The notes below the pieces were generated by a model. It did no database searches, had not been told where the DNA came from, and worked only from the letters and a program-made list of their open reading frames with translations. Below are positions 1-9,841 of a stretch of DNA of 64,000 nucleotides, piece after piece (the first letter of the stretch is position 1; every line of letters starts with the position of its first letter). The DNA is from Roseobacter sp. SK209-2-6 (GTDB lineage Bacteria; Pseudomonadota; Alphaproteobacteria; Rhodobacterales; Rhodobacteraceae). The translations under genes and the position numbers were made by a program. Where the stretch lies: positions 62,001 through 126,000 of the forward strand of contig NZ_AAYC01000013.1 of assembly GCF_000169455.1 (NCBI RefSeq), read 5' to 3'.

Positions 1-183
1 GAAGGCACGCACCCGACCCGAAGTTGGGGTGAGCGCACCATAACAGAGTTTGAGCAGCGTCGTTTTCCCGGCACCGGAGGGGCCAGTCAAAAAGTGAAAC
101 GAGCCGGGCGCCAACTTCACTGAGACATTCGTCAGCAGTTCGCCGCCCCCATAATTGTATCCTACATTCTCCAGCTCGATCAC
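1..183 (-). CDS. ftsE: Cell division ATP-binding protein FtsE (N-terminal part, cut by window edge)
   Basis: ATPase of the FtsEX ABC-type complex, which couples the divisome to peptidoglycan hydrolases at the inner membrane. Only the first 61 codons are inside the window. They read as an ABC ATPase N-terminus: an IELENVGYNYGGGE strand, then the Walker A loop GPSGAGKTT at about residues 37-45. I place the start at a GTG (183) because no ATG occurs in frame and a GAGGGG ribosome site lies about 8 bases upstream. The gene diverges from the zinc-ribbon gene at 386. FtsE is preferred over a generic ABC ATPase from the short N-terminus; the missing C-terminus prevents full proof. Confidence 0.85.
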   Translation of the reverse strand, partial: MIELENVGYNYGGGELLTNVSVKLAPGSFHFLTGPSGAGKTTLLKLCYGALTPTSGRVRAF

Positions 184-385
184 GGCCTGCCCCTCATTGC
201 GCAAAGGAGTTTTGCCCCAGCCGGACGCCAGTTTCAATGGGCCAAGGCTCAGGAGATGGTAGAAGCCGCAACAGGTCAGGTCTGATCTTTGAATTCACCC
301 TTCCCCGATTGCCTCGAACTGCTTATTGTTACTTAAAAATCTTGCTACCAGCAGACCGGAAGCTTCCGGTTCCAAGGAGATCTTG

Positions 386-1579
<1,194 letters not shown>

Positions 1580-1824
1580 CTGGCAGCCTTCTGTTCCCGG
1601 CCAAAATCCAGAAAAACTTTGGGCTGGCGGCTCGCGCCTGCCCAATTTCTTTGGTCGAAACCCCAAGAGACTGTTAGGCGGCCTCTAAAGCTCCCCGCTG
1701 AAAAGCAAGTTGAAACGCCTTACCCGCCTTCATAACCCAAGGCGAGAACTCCTATGGGAATTTCCCAGCAGGACCATTGTGCCTCCGGTGGACTGGTGAT
1801 CTCAAAAAATCAGGCAGCGTTGGA

Positions 1825-4572
1825 TCAGAATTTCTCCAGCAGGCGTTGGAAGTAGCTGCGTTCCTCCTCGCTCCGCTCTTGCTCACCGGAACGACGGCGC
1901 AATTCCTCTAACAGTTCCCAGGCTCTGCGGTGGGCGCGCTGAGTTTGACCGATACGGCCATTTGTCTCCGTTGAACCATCGCTGCTGGAGCGTCCAAGAG
2001 GATCATTCTGACCGGGCGCAGGCAATTGCCCCTGACTTGGCCCTTGTTGTCCGTCACGTTGGTTTTCCGCCAGCGCCTCTCCTAGCGCACGCATGCCTTC
2101 CCGAATTGCTTCCATGGCTTCGGATTGGTGATCGATTGCATCCGCCAAATCATTCTGCTGGAGCGCATCCCCGGCCTGATCCATTGCACGACCGGCCCGG
2201 TCCAGGGCATCACGGGCGGCCTGCCCTTCGGCACCCTGTCCCAGTGGCAGCCCCTGTTCCTGCTGTCGCAGAGCTTCGCGCAGCGCGCGTTGTCGTGCGG
2301 CCAGCCCCCCTTGCGACCCTAGGCTTCCCTGTCCGCCCTGCGCACTCTCACGCCCTCCCGGAGCTTGATCACCTTGCTGGCCTCCTTCGCCATTTTGGCC
2401 GCTCTCTCCGCGTTGACCTTCGCCACCAGTGCCGCCAGTTCCGGCTTCGCCGCCTCCACCGCCTTCATGCTGCTGCCCCCGTCCCTGGCCACCATTGCGG
2501 CCCTCGTTTTGACGGCTTTGCCCAGCCTGGGCGTCCGGATTGAACTGCTCCTGCAGATCGCGGAAGGCCTGGTCCGAAAGCCCCTGCTGTTCACGCAGCG
2601 TCTCGCCCAGCTCTTCCATTGCTTGCTGCCCCTCGGAACTGCCTTCCTGTCCGGATTGCCCCTGTGTCATGCGCATGTTTTCCATCATGCGCTGGAACTC
2701 TTCCAGGGCTTGTTGCGCCTCAGCCATACGGCCCTGCTCCATGAGCTCCTGAATACGATCCATCATATCCTGCAGGTCTTGCTGGCTAAGGGTCATGGAG
2801 TTTTCCTGCTGACCACCGTTTTCACCAGATTGCGGCTGGTTCTGTGCCTGGCGCTGCAACTGGCGCAGATAGTACTGGGTGGCATCGCGCAGCTCTTGCA
2901 TCAAACGCGCAATCTCCTCTGGACTGGCGCCATCACGCATTGCTTGGCTCAGACGCTCCTTGGCACGCTGCATCCGCTCCACCGCATTGCCGATATCGCC
3001 ATGTTCCAGAGCATTGGCCAATGCCCAAATAGCTTCGGAAATCTCGTCGCGTTCATCATCACTGATACGGATTGCCCGCCCTGGCGCTCCCAGTTGCAAC
3101 GATATCTGCGCGAAATTCTCTAAGCGGCGCAGAATTTGGCGCATCTGCAGATAGTGACCAGCCTCCTTGAACAAGTCCTGCGGCCTATGGGCAAGGATCC
3201 GCAGCACCTGCGAAATCCGAAGGGTATTGTCGCGAGACCACAGAAGATCACGCCTTTGCTCGGCCAGGGCTGCAGCCAAAGGCTCAAAGAAACGCGGGGC
3301 CATCAGGGGGGCTCCAAGACCAGCGGTGATGGCGCTTTGCCCTGCTGCGTCGCGCACCGTGAAACTAAAGGTGACAGGTAAATTAGCCCAGGGATGTTTG
3401 CTAAAATCCTCTATCAGGAATTCCTGAAACTCCTGATGATTGCCATTCAAAGGTAGTGGAAGTTCCAGCAGAATTTCTTCACTTGCCTCGGGCTCCGGGC
3501 GCAAACCATGCCGCCGATCCAATGCGCCATAGTCAAGCGATATCCTCACCGTGCCGCTTTCGATGCCATAGTCGTCCTCCGCAGCAAAAGCGAGGGAGAG
3601 GGCCCCGTCTTCGGACAGTTCAGGCAAACCAAGGATGGAAACCGCAGGTGGGTTATCTGCCAGCACAAAAACCTTCCAACTGCGCCCCCCTGCTCCTTCG
3701 ATGGAAAACAGCCCATCCTGCGCAACTGTGAAAGTCGGAGCCGTCAAATCTTCCTGTGAGGACGCATCGTTTCCGCCAGTCTCTTCAGCGACCCCAACCT
3801 CGGCCTCTGCGCTAGCCTCGTCATCGCTTGGCTGCTTTGAGACCGCTTCGGACAGACGCAAAGCCCCTGTCTCACCATAAAAGCGCAGGGAGATTTCACT
3901 ACCGACAGGAAGGACTAGGCTCTCATCCTCTTGGTCATTCAGATAGAGAACAGGCATTCCGGTGTAGCGGGGTGGGATGATCCAGCCCTCCCAGACGGGG
4001 CCATTCAGCCCAACTTCACTGCCCGATGTGATCTCGCTCAAACTGGATGCACGCCAGGGCGAACCAAAGAGCGCGCCGGTACAGAAGATCAGCAAGGCTA
4101 CAGATCGCAGTGCAAAAGGGTCGATCGAGGCAAGCCCGAGATCGGGCCCTGCCACCTGTACCCTCTGCGCCTGCTCTGCCATTCTTTGCTGATGCGCCTG
4201 CCAAAGGGTCACCGAACCAGCATCACGCGCACTGGTAGCCTGACTGTCCAAGAGAGATTGGATCGGCGCCCCAGGCATTGACTGGTCCAGACGCGCCCTC
4301 ACCTCTTGCGGCTGTGGCAGCCGCAAATTCCAGCCCCCTCGCCCCAGCGCAGCCGCAGCGGCCAGACCCCAGATCGCGGCAAAGGCCCAAACCGCTTCCA
4401 CTGGCACAAGATCGTGCAGGCCCAGCATCAAGAGACCTGCCACAAGGAGCAGCAAAGTGACCAAGGGCCAGAAACAACGCCAAAGGCGCTCAAGCAGTAT
4501 CGCGGCCCAGGTCAGCAAAAGTCTGCCATAAATGGGCTTCAGTCGCGCATCCAGCTTGTTTTTCCTGAGCAT
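1825..4572 (-). CDS. TIGR02302/DUF4175 family membrane protein
   Basis: A 915-residue protein of the alphaproteobacterial TIGR02302 (DUF4175) family, function unknown. Two hydrophobic segments lie within the first 80 residues (around WPLVTLLLLVAGLLMLG and AVWAFAAIWGLAAAAAL), and another near residues 155-170, followed by a large presumably periplasmic region. From about residue 560 the protein becomes strongly Gln-, Gly- and Glu-rich with short heptad-like stretches (DLQDMMDRIQELMEQG) and a very Gly-rich linker near residues 690-770. The ATG at 4572 is the first in frame. It follows lysA by 61 bases on the same strand and probably shares its transcript. Family assignment comes from architecture and context; no catalytic motif is visible. 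Confidence 0.8.
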   Translation of the reverse strand: MLRKNKLDARLKPIYGRLLLTWAAILLERLWRCFWPLVTLLLLVAGLLMLGLHDLVPVEAVWAFAAIWGLAAAAALGRGGWNLRLPQPQEVRARLDQSMPGAPIQSLLDSQATSARDAGSVTLWQAHQQRMAEQAQRVQVAGPDLGLASIDPFALRSVALLIFCTGALFGSPWRASSLSEITSGSEVGLNGPVWEGWIIPPRYTGMPVLYLNDQEDESLVLPVGSEISLRFYGETGALRLSEAVSKQPSDDEASAEAEVGVAEETGGNDASSQEDLTAPTFTVAQDGLFSIEGAGGRSWKVFVLADNPPAVSILGLPELSEDGALSLAFAAEDDYGIESGTVRISLDYGALDRRHGLRPEPEASEEILLELPLPLNGNHQEFQEFLIEDFSKHPWANLPVTFSFTVRDAAGQSAITAGLGAPLMAPRFFEPLAAALAEQRRDLLWSRDNTLRISQVLRILAHRPQDLFKEAGHYLQMRQILRRLENFAQISLQLGAPGRAIRISDDERDEISEAIWALANALEHGDIGNAVERMQRAKERLSQAMRDGASPEEIARLMQELRDATQYYLRQLQRQAQNQPQSGENGGQQENSMTLSQQDLQDMMDRIQELMEQGRMAEAQQALEEFQRMMENMRMTQGQSGQEGSSEGQQAMEELGETLREQQGLSDQAFRDLQEQFNPDAQAGQSRQNEGRNGGQGRGQQHEGGGGGEAGTGGTGGEGQRGESGQNGEGGQQGDQAPGGRESAQGGQGSLGSQGGLAARQRALREALRQQEQGLPLGQGAEGQAARDALDRAGRAMDQAGDALQQNDLADAIDHQSEAMEAIREGMRALGEALAENQRDGQQGPSQGQLPAPGQNDPLGRSSSDGSTETNGRIGQTQRAHRRAWELLEELRRRSGEQERSEEERSYFQRLLEKF

Positions 4573-4633
4573 CCCGCCTCGCCCTCCATCTGGCGCCTTA
4601 TGGCGGGATCGCGAGCGAGTTCAGCTCAGGCGG

Positions 4634-5899
4634 TCACAGCCACTCAGGAATGGTATCGCGGTTTATCATTTCATCATAGTCCGGACGGCGGCGAATAACC
4701 GCGAATTGATCCCCGTGGACCAGAACCTCAGGAATCAGCGGACGGGAATTATATTCACTGGCCATCACAGCACCATAGGCACCAGCCGAGCGGAACGCGA
4801 TGAGATCGCCCGCCGCAAGCGGTGGCATCATCCGCTCCTTGGCAAAGGTGTCCCCGGTTTCACAAACCGGCCCAACGATGTCATAGGGTTGCTGCTCCAC
4901 CCCCGGCGCAGGTTCGTCCACCGCAACGATATCATGGTGTGCTTCATACATGGCCGGACGGATCAGATCGTTCATCGCCCCATCCACGATCAGAAAATCC
5001 CGGCCCTCGCCGGATTTCACATAGATCACCTTGGACACCATAAGCCCGGCATTTCCCGCAATCAGCCGTCCGGGCTCGATCTCGATCTCACAACCAAGAT
5101 GACCCAGCGTGTCCTTGATCAACTGTCCATATTCCACCGGCAAAGGCGGCGCCTCATTAGAGCGCTCATATGGGATACCCAGGCCGCCACCAAGGTCCAA
5201 ACGACGAATGTCATGGCCCTCGGCGCGCAGCACCTCGGTGAGTTCCGCTACCTTTTCATAGGCCAGGCGGAATGGCTCCAGGTCGGTCAGTTGCGAGCCA
5301 ATGTGACAATCAATGCCAACAACCTCCAGGCCCGGCAAGCTGGCCGCATGGGCATAGACCTCTTTCGCGCGTGAAATCGGAATGCCAAATTTGTTTTCAG
5401 ATTTCCCGGTGGCAATTTTGGCATGGGTTTTTGCATCCACATCCGGATTGATCCGGATCGTGATCGGAGCAATGACACCCAGCTCCAGAGCCACCGCATT
5501 GATCACCGCCATTTCAGGCTCGCTCTCGACATTGAACTGGCGAATGCCGCCGCTCAAGGCAACACGCACCTCTTCCATGGTCTTGCCAACACCCGAGAAG
5601 ACGATCCTGTCTCCCGGAACACCCGCCGCCTTGGCCCGCAGATACTCACCCTGGCTCACCACATCCATGCCCGCACCGGCCTGTGCCAGCGTCTTGAGGA
5701 TCGCCTGATTGCTGGCCGCTTTCATTGCATAGCAAACCAGATGCTCGGTGCCCTCCAGGGCTTCATCAAACAGTCGGAAATGCCGCAGCAGGGTTGCGGT
5801 AGAATAGACATAGAAAGGGGTGCCCACAGCTGCCGCGATTTCGGCAACTGGCACGTCTTCGGCGTAGAGCGCGCCGTCGCGGTAGAGAAAGTGATCCAT
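4634..5899 (-). CDS. lysA: Diaminopimelate decarboxylase
   Basis: Final enzyme of lysine synthesis: PLP-dependent decarboxylation of meso-diaminopimelate to L-lysine in the cytoplasm. The 421-residue length is normal. The PLP lysine is in CYAMKAAS (about residue 60); HIGSQ, the glycine loop GGGLGIPY, EPGRLIAGNAG and the C-terminal active-site CETGDTFAKER are all present, as expected for a fold-type III decarboxylase. The ATG start (MDHFLYRDG) matches family N-termini. It lies between two tiny lipoprotein genes and the TIGR02302 gene on the same strand. The 334-base spacer upstream is full of inverted repeats, so it may have its own promoter there. Confidence 0.97.
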   Translation of the reverse strand: MDHFLYRDGALYAEDVPVAEIAAAVGTPFYVYSTATLLRHFRLFDEALEGTEHLVCYAMKAASNQAILKTLAQAGAGMDVVSQGEYLRAKAAGVPGDRIVFSGVGKTMEEVRVALSGGIRQFNVESEPEMAVINAVALELGVIAPITIRINPDVDAKTHAKIATGKSENKFGIPISRAKEVYAHAASLPGLEVVGIDCHIGSQLTDLEPFRLAYEKVAELTEVLRAEGHDIRRLDLGGGLGIPYERSNEAPPLPVEYGQLIKDTLGHLGCEIEIEPGRLIAGNAGLMVSKVIYVKSGEGRDFLIVDGAMNDLIRPAMYEAHHDIVAVDEPAPGVEQQPYDIVGPVCETGDTFAKERMMPPLAAGDLIAFRSAGAYGAVMASEYNSRPLIPEVLVHGDQFAVIRRRPDYDEMINRDTIPEWL

Positions 5900-6233
5900 A
5901 AAGGGCGATTAGACCAAAACGCGCTTTGCTGGCAAATGATTCCCGCGCCTAGCTTTCAAAACGGACCGCCAGCTTTCAAAACGAACCCATCGGGTCAAGG
6001 GCCGCCCAGCGGCGGTGCGCAGCACCGTTTACCCTTGACGCGCATTCAAATCTATAATTCCGCAGGCCCTTTGAGGGCATATTTAGCCCTCAAAGGCTTC
6101 TCAGCAATAAAACTGTCTTGAATGCACTGCGTATCAGCGCAGTGCCAGGCCCAAGGCTGGGTGCGGCCCGGCAGGGCAGCTCTCAGGGGCGGGAGCCCCC
6201 GGCTGCGGCAACGTTACTATGTGTAAAAACGGC
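5900..6233. repeat. Repeat-rich spacer upstream of lysA
   Basis: No coding region is supported here. The spacer holds two copies of AGCTTTCAAAACG 20 bases apart (5951-5963 and 5971-5983); an inverted repeat GTCAAGGG/CCCTTGAC (5994-6001 and 6032-6039) enclosing smaller hairpins such as GGTGC-GCA-GCACC; a perfect 11-bp hairpin CCTTTGAGGGC/GCCCTCAAAGG (6068-6096, 7-base loop); a perfect 8-bp hairpin GCACTGCG/CGCAGTGC (6124-6145); and GGGGC/GCCCC (6186-6199). None is followed by a clear T-run. The density of dyads suggests a REP-like intergenic repeat, but copies elsewhere in the genome cannot be seen from this window. Confidence 0.6.
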
Positions 6234-6389
6234 TTAGAAACTGTGCGACACTCCAACGCGCGCATACCCTGAAACGGTAACACCTGTGGTGCTGCTTGTC
6301 TCTTTCGGCTCCGGTGGAGCGGCGTAACTCTGAGGCAGATCACATGCTGAAAGCGTCGCGATGACGGCCAAAAGAACCAGGGGCTTCAT
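6234..6389 (-). CDS. Small lipoprotein, 51 residues
   Basis: Unknown function. MKPLVLLAVIATLSAC is a lipoprotein signal peptide with lipobox LSAC, leaving a mature peptide of about 36 residues that is Pro/Ser/Thr-rich and ends in VTVSGYARVGVSHSF, which resembles a short beta strand. The ATG at 6389 is preferred over one nine codons upstream because an AGAGGT site is correctly spaced before it and the signal peptide then starts directly. It follows another tiny lipoprotein gene by 92 bases in the argH to lysA run. A very short lipoprotein in this position is familiar in Rhodobacteraceae; I know of no assigned role. Confidence 0.75.
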   Translation of the reverse strand: MKPLVLLAVIATLSACDLPQSYAAPPEPKETSSTTGVTVSGYARVGVSHSF

Positions 6390-6481
6390 GTCTTTGCACC
6401 TCTTCATTTTACGCAACCTTCATTCCCCAAAACCTGCTTTGAATTGCAAAAGAGCAGGAAGGTTCAAACAGGTCAGGGTGG

Positions 6482-6658
6482 TTAGAAACCAAGGGTGAGG
6501 TTCAAAGGCCCTTTGTTCACCCCAACAGAGCCTCCAGCGTGAACGCCACTGGTCGAGATTCCAACGCCAGCATTCAGCGCCGGTCGCACCGGTTCTCCAT
6601 CAACACCACAGCTCGCCAGAGCAACAAGCCCCATCAAACCCAGAAACCATCTACGCAT
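6482..6658 (-). CDS. Second small lipoprotein, 58 residues
   Basis: Unknown function. The reading frame starts at an ATG (6658) preceded by GGGAGG at six bases and encodes MRRWFLGLMGLVALASC, a lipoprotein signal with lipobox LASC. The mature part (about 42 residues) contains alternating Gly/Val/Ser stretches (NAGVGISTSGVHAGGSVGV) that resemble the end of its neighbour. The two may be an old duplication, although identity is too low to claim this by eye. It starts 122 bases downstream of argH on the same strand. Confidence 0.7.
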   Translation of the reverse strand: MRRWFLGLMGLVALASCGVDGEPVRPALNAGVGISTSGVHAGGSVGVNKGPLNLTLGF

Positions 6659-6780
6659 ATTTGCCTCCCTTCGGCAGATCCTTCGAAGGTATCATCAATT
6701 TGAGAGCGCAAAGAGCTAAGTTCAAGCTCTTTGCTGTTTTTCAATCCTGCACAAAGCTCGCACAAAGAAGGCCGAGGCGA

Positions 6781-8175
6781 TCAATCCGCCAGAAGCCCCT
6801 TCCAGCGTGCGACCTGTGCCAAAACCTGGCTCGGCGCGGTTCCGCCATAGGAAACGCGAGAGTTCACGGAATTCTCCACCCCAAGCACGGTAAAGACATT
6901 CTCGGTAATCCCAGTGTGAACGCTCTGCATTTCTTCCAGGGACAGGTCCGGCAGGTCGCAGCCCTTTTGCTCGGCCATGGCAACCAAGGCGCCGGTCACG
7001 TGATGAGCATCCCGGAAAGGCAGTCCCAATACGCGCACCAGCCAATCGGCCAGATCGGTGGCGGTGGAGAAACCGGTGCCCGCAGCTGCGGCCAGCTCTT
7101 CGCGGTTGCCGCTCATATCCTTGACCATGCCTTCCATCGCCGCCAGCGCCAGCATCCAGTTATCGGCGGCATCAAAGACCTGTTCTTTGTCTTCCTGCAT
7201 GTCTTTGGAATAGGCCAGAGGCAATCCCTTCATGATCATCATCAAGGCGGTATTGGCGCCAAAAATCCGGCCCACCTTGGCGCGGATCAGCTCTGCCGCA
7301 TCCGGGTTTTTCTTCTGCGGCATAATCGACGAGCCGGTGGAGAACCGGTCCGAGAGAGTCACAAAGCGGAACTGGGCCGAGGACCAGATCACCAGCTCTT
7401 CGGCAAAGCGGGAAAGATGCACGGCGCTGATCGAGGCACAGGAGAGGAACTCCAGCGCAAAGTCACGGTCGGACACCGCATCCAGTGAGTTCGCCGCCGG
7501 ACGGTCAAAGCCCAGCGCTTTGGCGGTCATCTCTCGGTCGATCGGGAAGGAGGTGCCCGCCAGCGCCGCAGCACCCAGAGGCGATTCGTTCATCCGCGCG
7601 CGGGCGTCGCGCACGCGAGAAAGGTCGCGGCCAAACATTTCGACATAGGCCATCATGTGATGGCCCCAGGTCACCGGCTGCGCCACCTGCAGATGAGTAA
7701 AGCCCGGCATCACCCAATCCGCACCCGCCTCGGCCTGGCTCAGCAGCGCCTTGATCAGCGCCAACAGGCCGCTTTCTGCAGCATCGAGCTGATCGCGCAC
7801 CCAGAGTTTGAAATCCGTGGCAACCTGGTCATTGCGCGAACGGCCCGTGTGCAGACGGCCGGCGGGTTCACCGATCACTTCTTTCAATCGGGCTTCGACA
7901 TTCATGTGAATGTCTTCCAGCGCGGTGGAGAACTGGAAAGTTCCGTTCTCGATCTCTGACAAGACTGTGAGCAGCCCTTCCCGAATTGCCTCTGCGTCGT
8001 TATCGCTTATAACGCCTGTAGCGGCGAGCATCGCCGCATGGGCCCTGGAGCCTGCGATGTCCTGTGCAGCCATCCGCTTGTCGAACCCGATTGAGGCATT
8101 GATCGCCTCCATGATCGCGTCGGGACCAGCGGCAAAGCGGCCGCCCCACATCTGGTTCGAGGATTGATCTGTCAT
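6781..8175 (-). CDS. argH: Argininosuccinate lyase
   Basis: Last step of arginine synthesis, cleaving argininosuccinate to arginine and fumarate in the cytoplasm; a homotetramer of the fumarase/aspartase superfamily. The 464-residue length is typical. Signature pieces are visible: [23 protein letters not shown] and the mobile catalytic loop [12 protein letters not shown] with its serine. The start ATG at 8175 ([14 protein letters not shown]) fits the family. It heads a leftward run through two lipoproteins to lysA. Only 22 bases separate its start codon from that of the divergent tlpA-like gene, so any promoter must lie partly inside that gene. Confidence 0.97.
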   Translation of the reverse strand: MTDQSSNQMWGGRFAAGPDAIMEAINASIGFDKRMAAQDIAGSRAHAAMLAATGVISDNDAEAIREGLLTVLSEIENGTFQFSTALEDIHMNVEARLKEVIGEPAGRLHTGRSRNDQVATDFKLWVRDQLDAAESGLLALIKALLSQAEAGADWVMPGFTHLQVAQPVTWGHHMMAYVEMFGRDLSRVRDARARMNESPLGAAALAGTSFPIDREMTAKALGFDRPAANSLDAVSDRDFALEFLSCASISAVHLSRFAEELVIWSSAQFRFVTLSDRFSTGSSIMPQKKNPDAAELIRAKVGRIFGANTALMMIMKGLPLAYSKDMQEDKEQVFDAADNWMLALAAMEGMVKDMSGNREELAAAAGTGFSTATDLADWLVRVLGLPFRDAHHVTGALVAMAEQKGCDLPDLSLEEMQSVHTGITENVFTVLGVENSVNSRVSYGGTAPSQVLAQVARWKGLLAD

Positions 8176-8197
8176 GGTGTGGAACCCCGGAGATAAA

Positions 8198-8770
8198 ATG
8201 CGTCTGTTTCGTCAGCTTTCCCTTTATATGGCCCTGAGCTTGGGTGCAAATGCAGCCTTTGCCGCAGACACGGCCCAGCTAGAAGACCTGCGCGATGGCA
8301 GCCTGAAGCGCCTGGTGGTGCATTCCGAAGCGCGCGAAACCTCTGATGCCGCGTTCTTCCTCGAAGACGAAGGCGGCACCGCAACCCTGCAAGACTACAA
8401 AGGCAAGGTAGTTTTGTTGAACTTCTGGGCCACCTGGTGTGCCCCCTGCCGCAAGGAAATGCCTCAACTCTCGGAACTGCAGGAAGAATTCGGCGGTGAG
8501 GATTTTGAAGTTCTGACCATTGCCACCGGGCGCAACACCCCCGCAGGTATCAAGAAGTTCTTTGATGAAAACGGCATTAGTAACCTGCCCCGCCACCAGG
8601 ATCCCAAACAGGCACTGGCGCGGCAGATGGCAGTCATCGGCCTGCCTATCACGGTGATTCTGGATCGCGAAGGCCTGGAAGTCGCACGCCTCTTGGGGGA
8701 CGCGGAATGGAATTCCGACAGTGCCAAGGCCATTATCGCTGCCATGATCGCGGATGGTGGTGAAGGGTAG
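8198..8770 (+). CDS. TlpA-like thiol-disulfide oxidoreductase
   Basis: A 190-residue exported thioredoxin-fold protein. An N-terminal signal ([16 protein letters not shown]) is followed by a redoxin/AhpC-TSA-type domain with active site [16 protein letters not shown] and the cis-proline region GLPITVILD. Family members reduce periplasmic disulfides, for example during cytochrome c or oxidase copper-site assembly. The ATG at 8198 is chosen because CGGAG precedes it; an ATG eight codons earlier overlaps the argH start codon. It is divergent from argH, a common pairing in this family. Its exact substrate is not evident. Confidence 0.9.
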   Translation: MRLFRQLSLYMALSLGANAAFAADTAQLEDLRDGSLKRLVVHSEARETSDAAFFLEDEGGTATLQDYKGKVVLLNFWATWCAPCRKEMPQLSELQEEFGGEDFEVLTIATGRNTPAGIKKFFDENGISNLPRHQDPKQALARQMAVIGLPITVILDREGLEVARLLGDAEWNSDSAKAIIAAMIADGGEG

Positions 8771-8884
8771 GTTCTTTCGCTGCTTCTTTCATTGCCTCCG
8801 CACCTGAAGAACACTCAAGTTTTTTAGTCCTTTCAGCCCCTTGCGCTGAGAGCACATGACGCCACGCGCAATCGCTCTACTATT

Positions 8885-8924
8885 CCCTGCAGAAACAAAA
8901 CCCCAATTGTCTTTTGCAGGGAGA
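8885..8924 (+). promoter_or_regulatory. Leader hairpin overlapping a ribosome site
   Basis: CCCTGCA (8885-8891) pairs perfectly with TGCAGGG (8915-8921). The right arm covers the AGGG of the AGGGAGA ribosome site (8918-8924) of the gene starting at 8930. Folding would hide the ribosome site, so translation may be controlled by this structure. The loop is large (23 bases), which makes the fold uncertain. Confidence 0.35.
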
Positions 8925-8929
8925 AAGAA

Positions 8930-9268
8930 ATGTATCCCGTTGTCCTTTTGATTGGAAAACTGCCGGATGTCCTTGGCAATGTCGCAAGACGCCTGGACCA
9001 CTTGCCGATAGAATGGTTGGGCGCACATGACCAAGCTGAAACCGTGCGCCAATTGGAATGTGAACCGCGCATCTCTTGTGTGATCATGGGGGCCGGTCTG
9101 GATGACCAGACGCGTGGTGACCTGATCGAGTTGATCGCAACCCTGCGGCCCGACCTCTGCATCCACCTAAAGGATCGCGCCTCGGGTCCTGCGGGTATGC
9201 TGCCTTTTGTTGAACGGGTAGTGAAGATGGAAATCCTTGAACGCGCAGGTCAACCAACCTTGGCCTAG
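8930..9268 (+). CDS. Hypothetical protein, 112 residues, possible receiver-like fold
   Basis: Not recognised. The ATG is preceded by AGGGAGA at five bases. The protein alternates hydrophobic strands (YPVVLLIG, ISCVIMGA, LCIHLKD) with helices, a pattern like a small alpha/beta domain such as a degenerate response-regulator receiver. No phosphoacceptor set is clear. It has no signal peptide or membrane segment. It lies alone between the tlpA-like gene and the next operon, with a possible inhibitory hairpin over its ribosome site. Confidence 0.7.
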   Translation: MYPVVLLIGKLPDVLGNVARRLDHLPIEWLGAHDQAETVRQLECEPRISCVIMGAGLDDQTRGDLIELIATLRPDLCIHLKDRASGPAGMLPFVERVVKMEILERAGQPTLA

Positions 9269-9418
9269 TTTCACCTGCCGGACGTCCCGTTTGACCCAAC
9301 CCTGGATGGTTTTCCCAATGGCTTGACCCAACGCCACCTTTGACAGGACCCAATTCAGACCGCCATTCTGTTCGAGTTTCGCGCAAAACTGGCGCAATCT
9401 TGGAGGGATCATCTGTCA

Positions 9419-9841
9419 ATGCCGCTTGAGATTCTGCTTATCCTGGTGATCGGGGGGATCGGAGCTATTGCTGTTCTCCTGCATTTGACAGGTCGCTCTC
9501 GCCTGCGCCGGATGGACATGACCACCGCAGGCGCAGCCTGGCTACGGCAATTCCCCGAAAGCGAGGTCAAACACATCACCCTTTCAGGCGACGGGCTGGC
9601 GGCGCTGGTTTTCACCACCGAGGATGAGGCCCCCGTGGGCCTGGTCTGGAGCTTTGGCGATGACACCGTCGCGCGCTATCTAAACCCCCTTGTTCTGCGC
9701 GAAACCAAGAAGGGTCTGCAGTTTCGGCTGCCTGATTTTGCCGCACCAGAGGTAAGCTTGCAGCTTACACCAGAAGAAAAGCAAAACTGGCAGAGACTTC
9801 TGAGAAACGAAGAGGCCAAACCTGAAGGATCACTGTCATGA
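9419..9841 (+). CDS. Hypothetical membrane-anchored protein, 140 residues
   Basis: Not recognised. A single N-terminal membrane segment (LEILLILVIGGIGAIAVLLHL) is followed by a soluble domain of about 115 residues rich in beta-type pattern (HITLSGDGLAALVFTTED, VGLVWSFGDDTVARYL). GGAGG lies 12 bases before the ATG, which is slightly distant. Its stop overlaps the start of the sterol-desaturase-type gene by ATGA, so the two are translationally coupled and probably act at the same membrane. Confidence 0.72.
   Translation: MPLEILLILVIGGIGAIAVLLHLTGRSRLRRMDMTTAGAAWLRQFPESEVKHITLSGDGLAALVFTTEDEAPVGLVWSFGDDTVARYLNPLVLRETKKGLQFRLPDFAAPEVSLQLTPEEKQNWQRLLRNEEAKPEGSLS

Noticed and set aside
1580-1824. 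Small gene in the 245-base gap between the convergent zinc-ribbon and TIGR02302 genes
   Set aside because: No frame has a ribosome site and protein-like composition, and no clear terminator is visible either.
5900-6233. Lysine riboswitch before lysA
   Set aside because: The spacer shows separate simple hairpins, not the multi-helix junction of a lysine riboswitch, and such switches are rare in this group.
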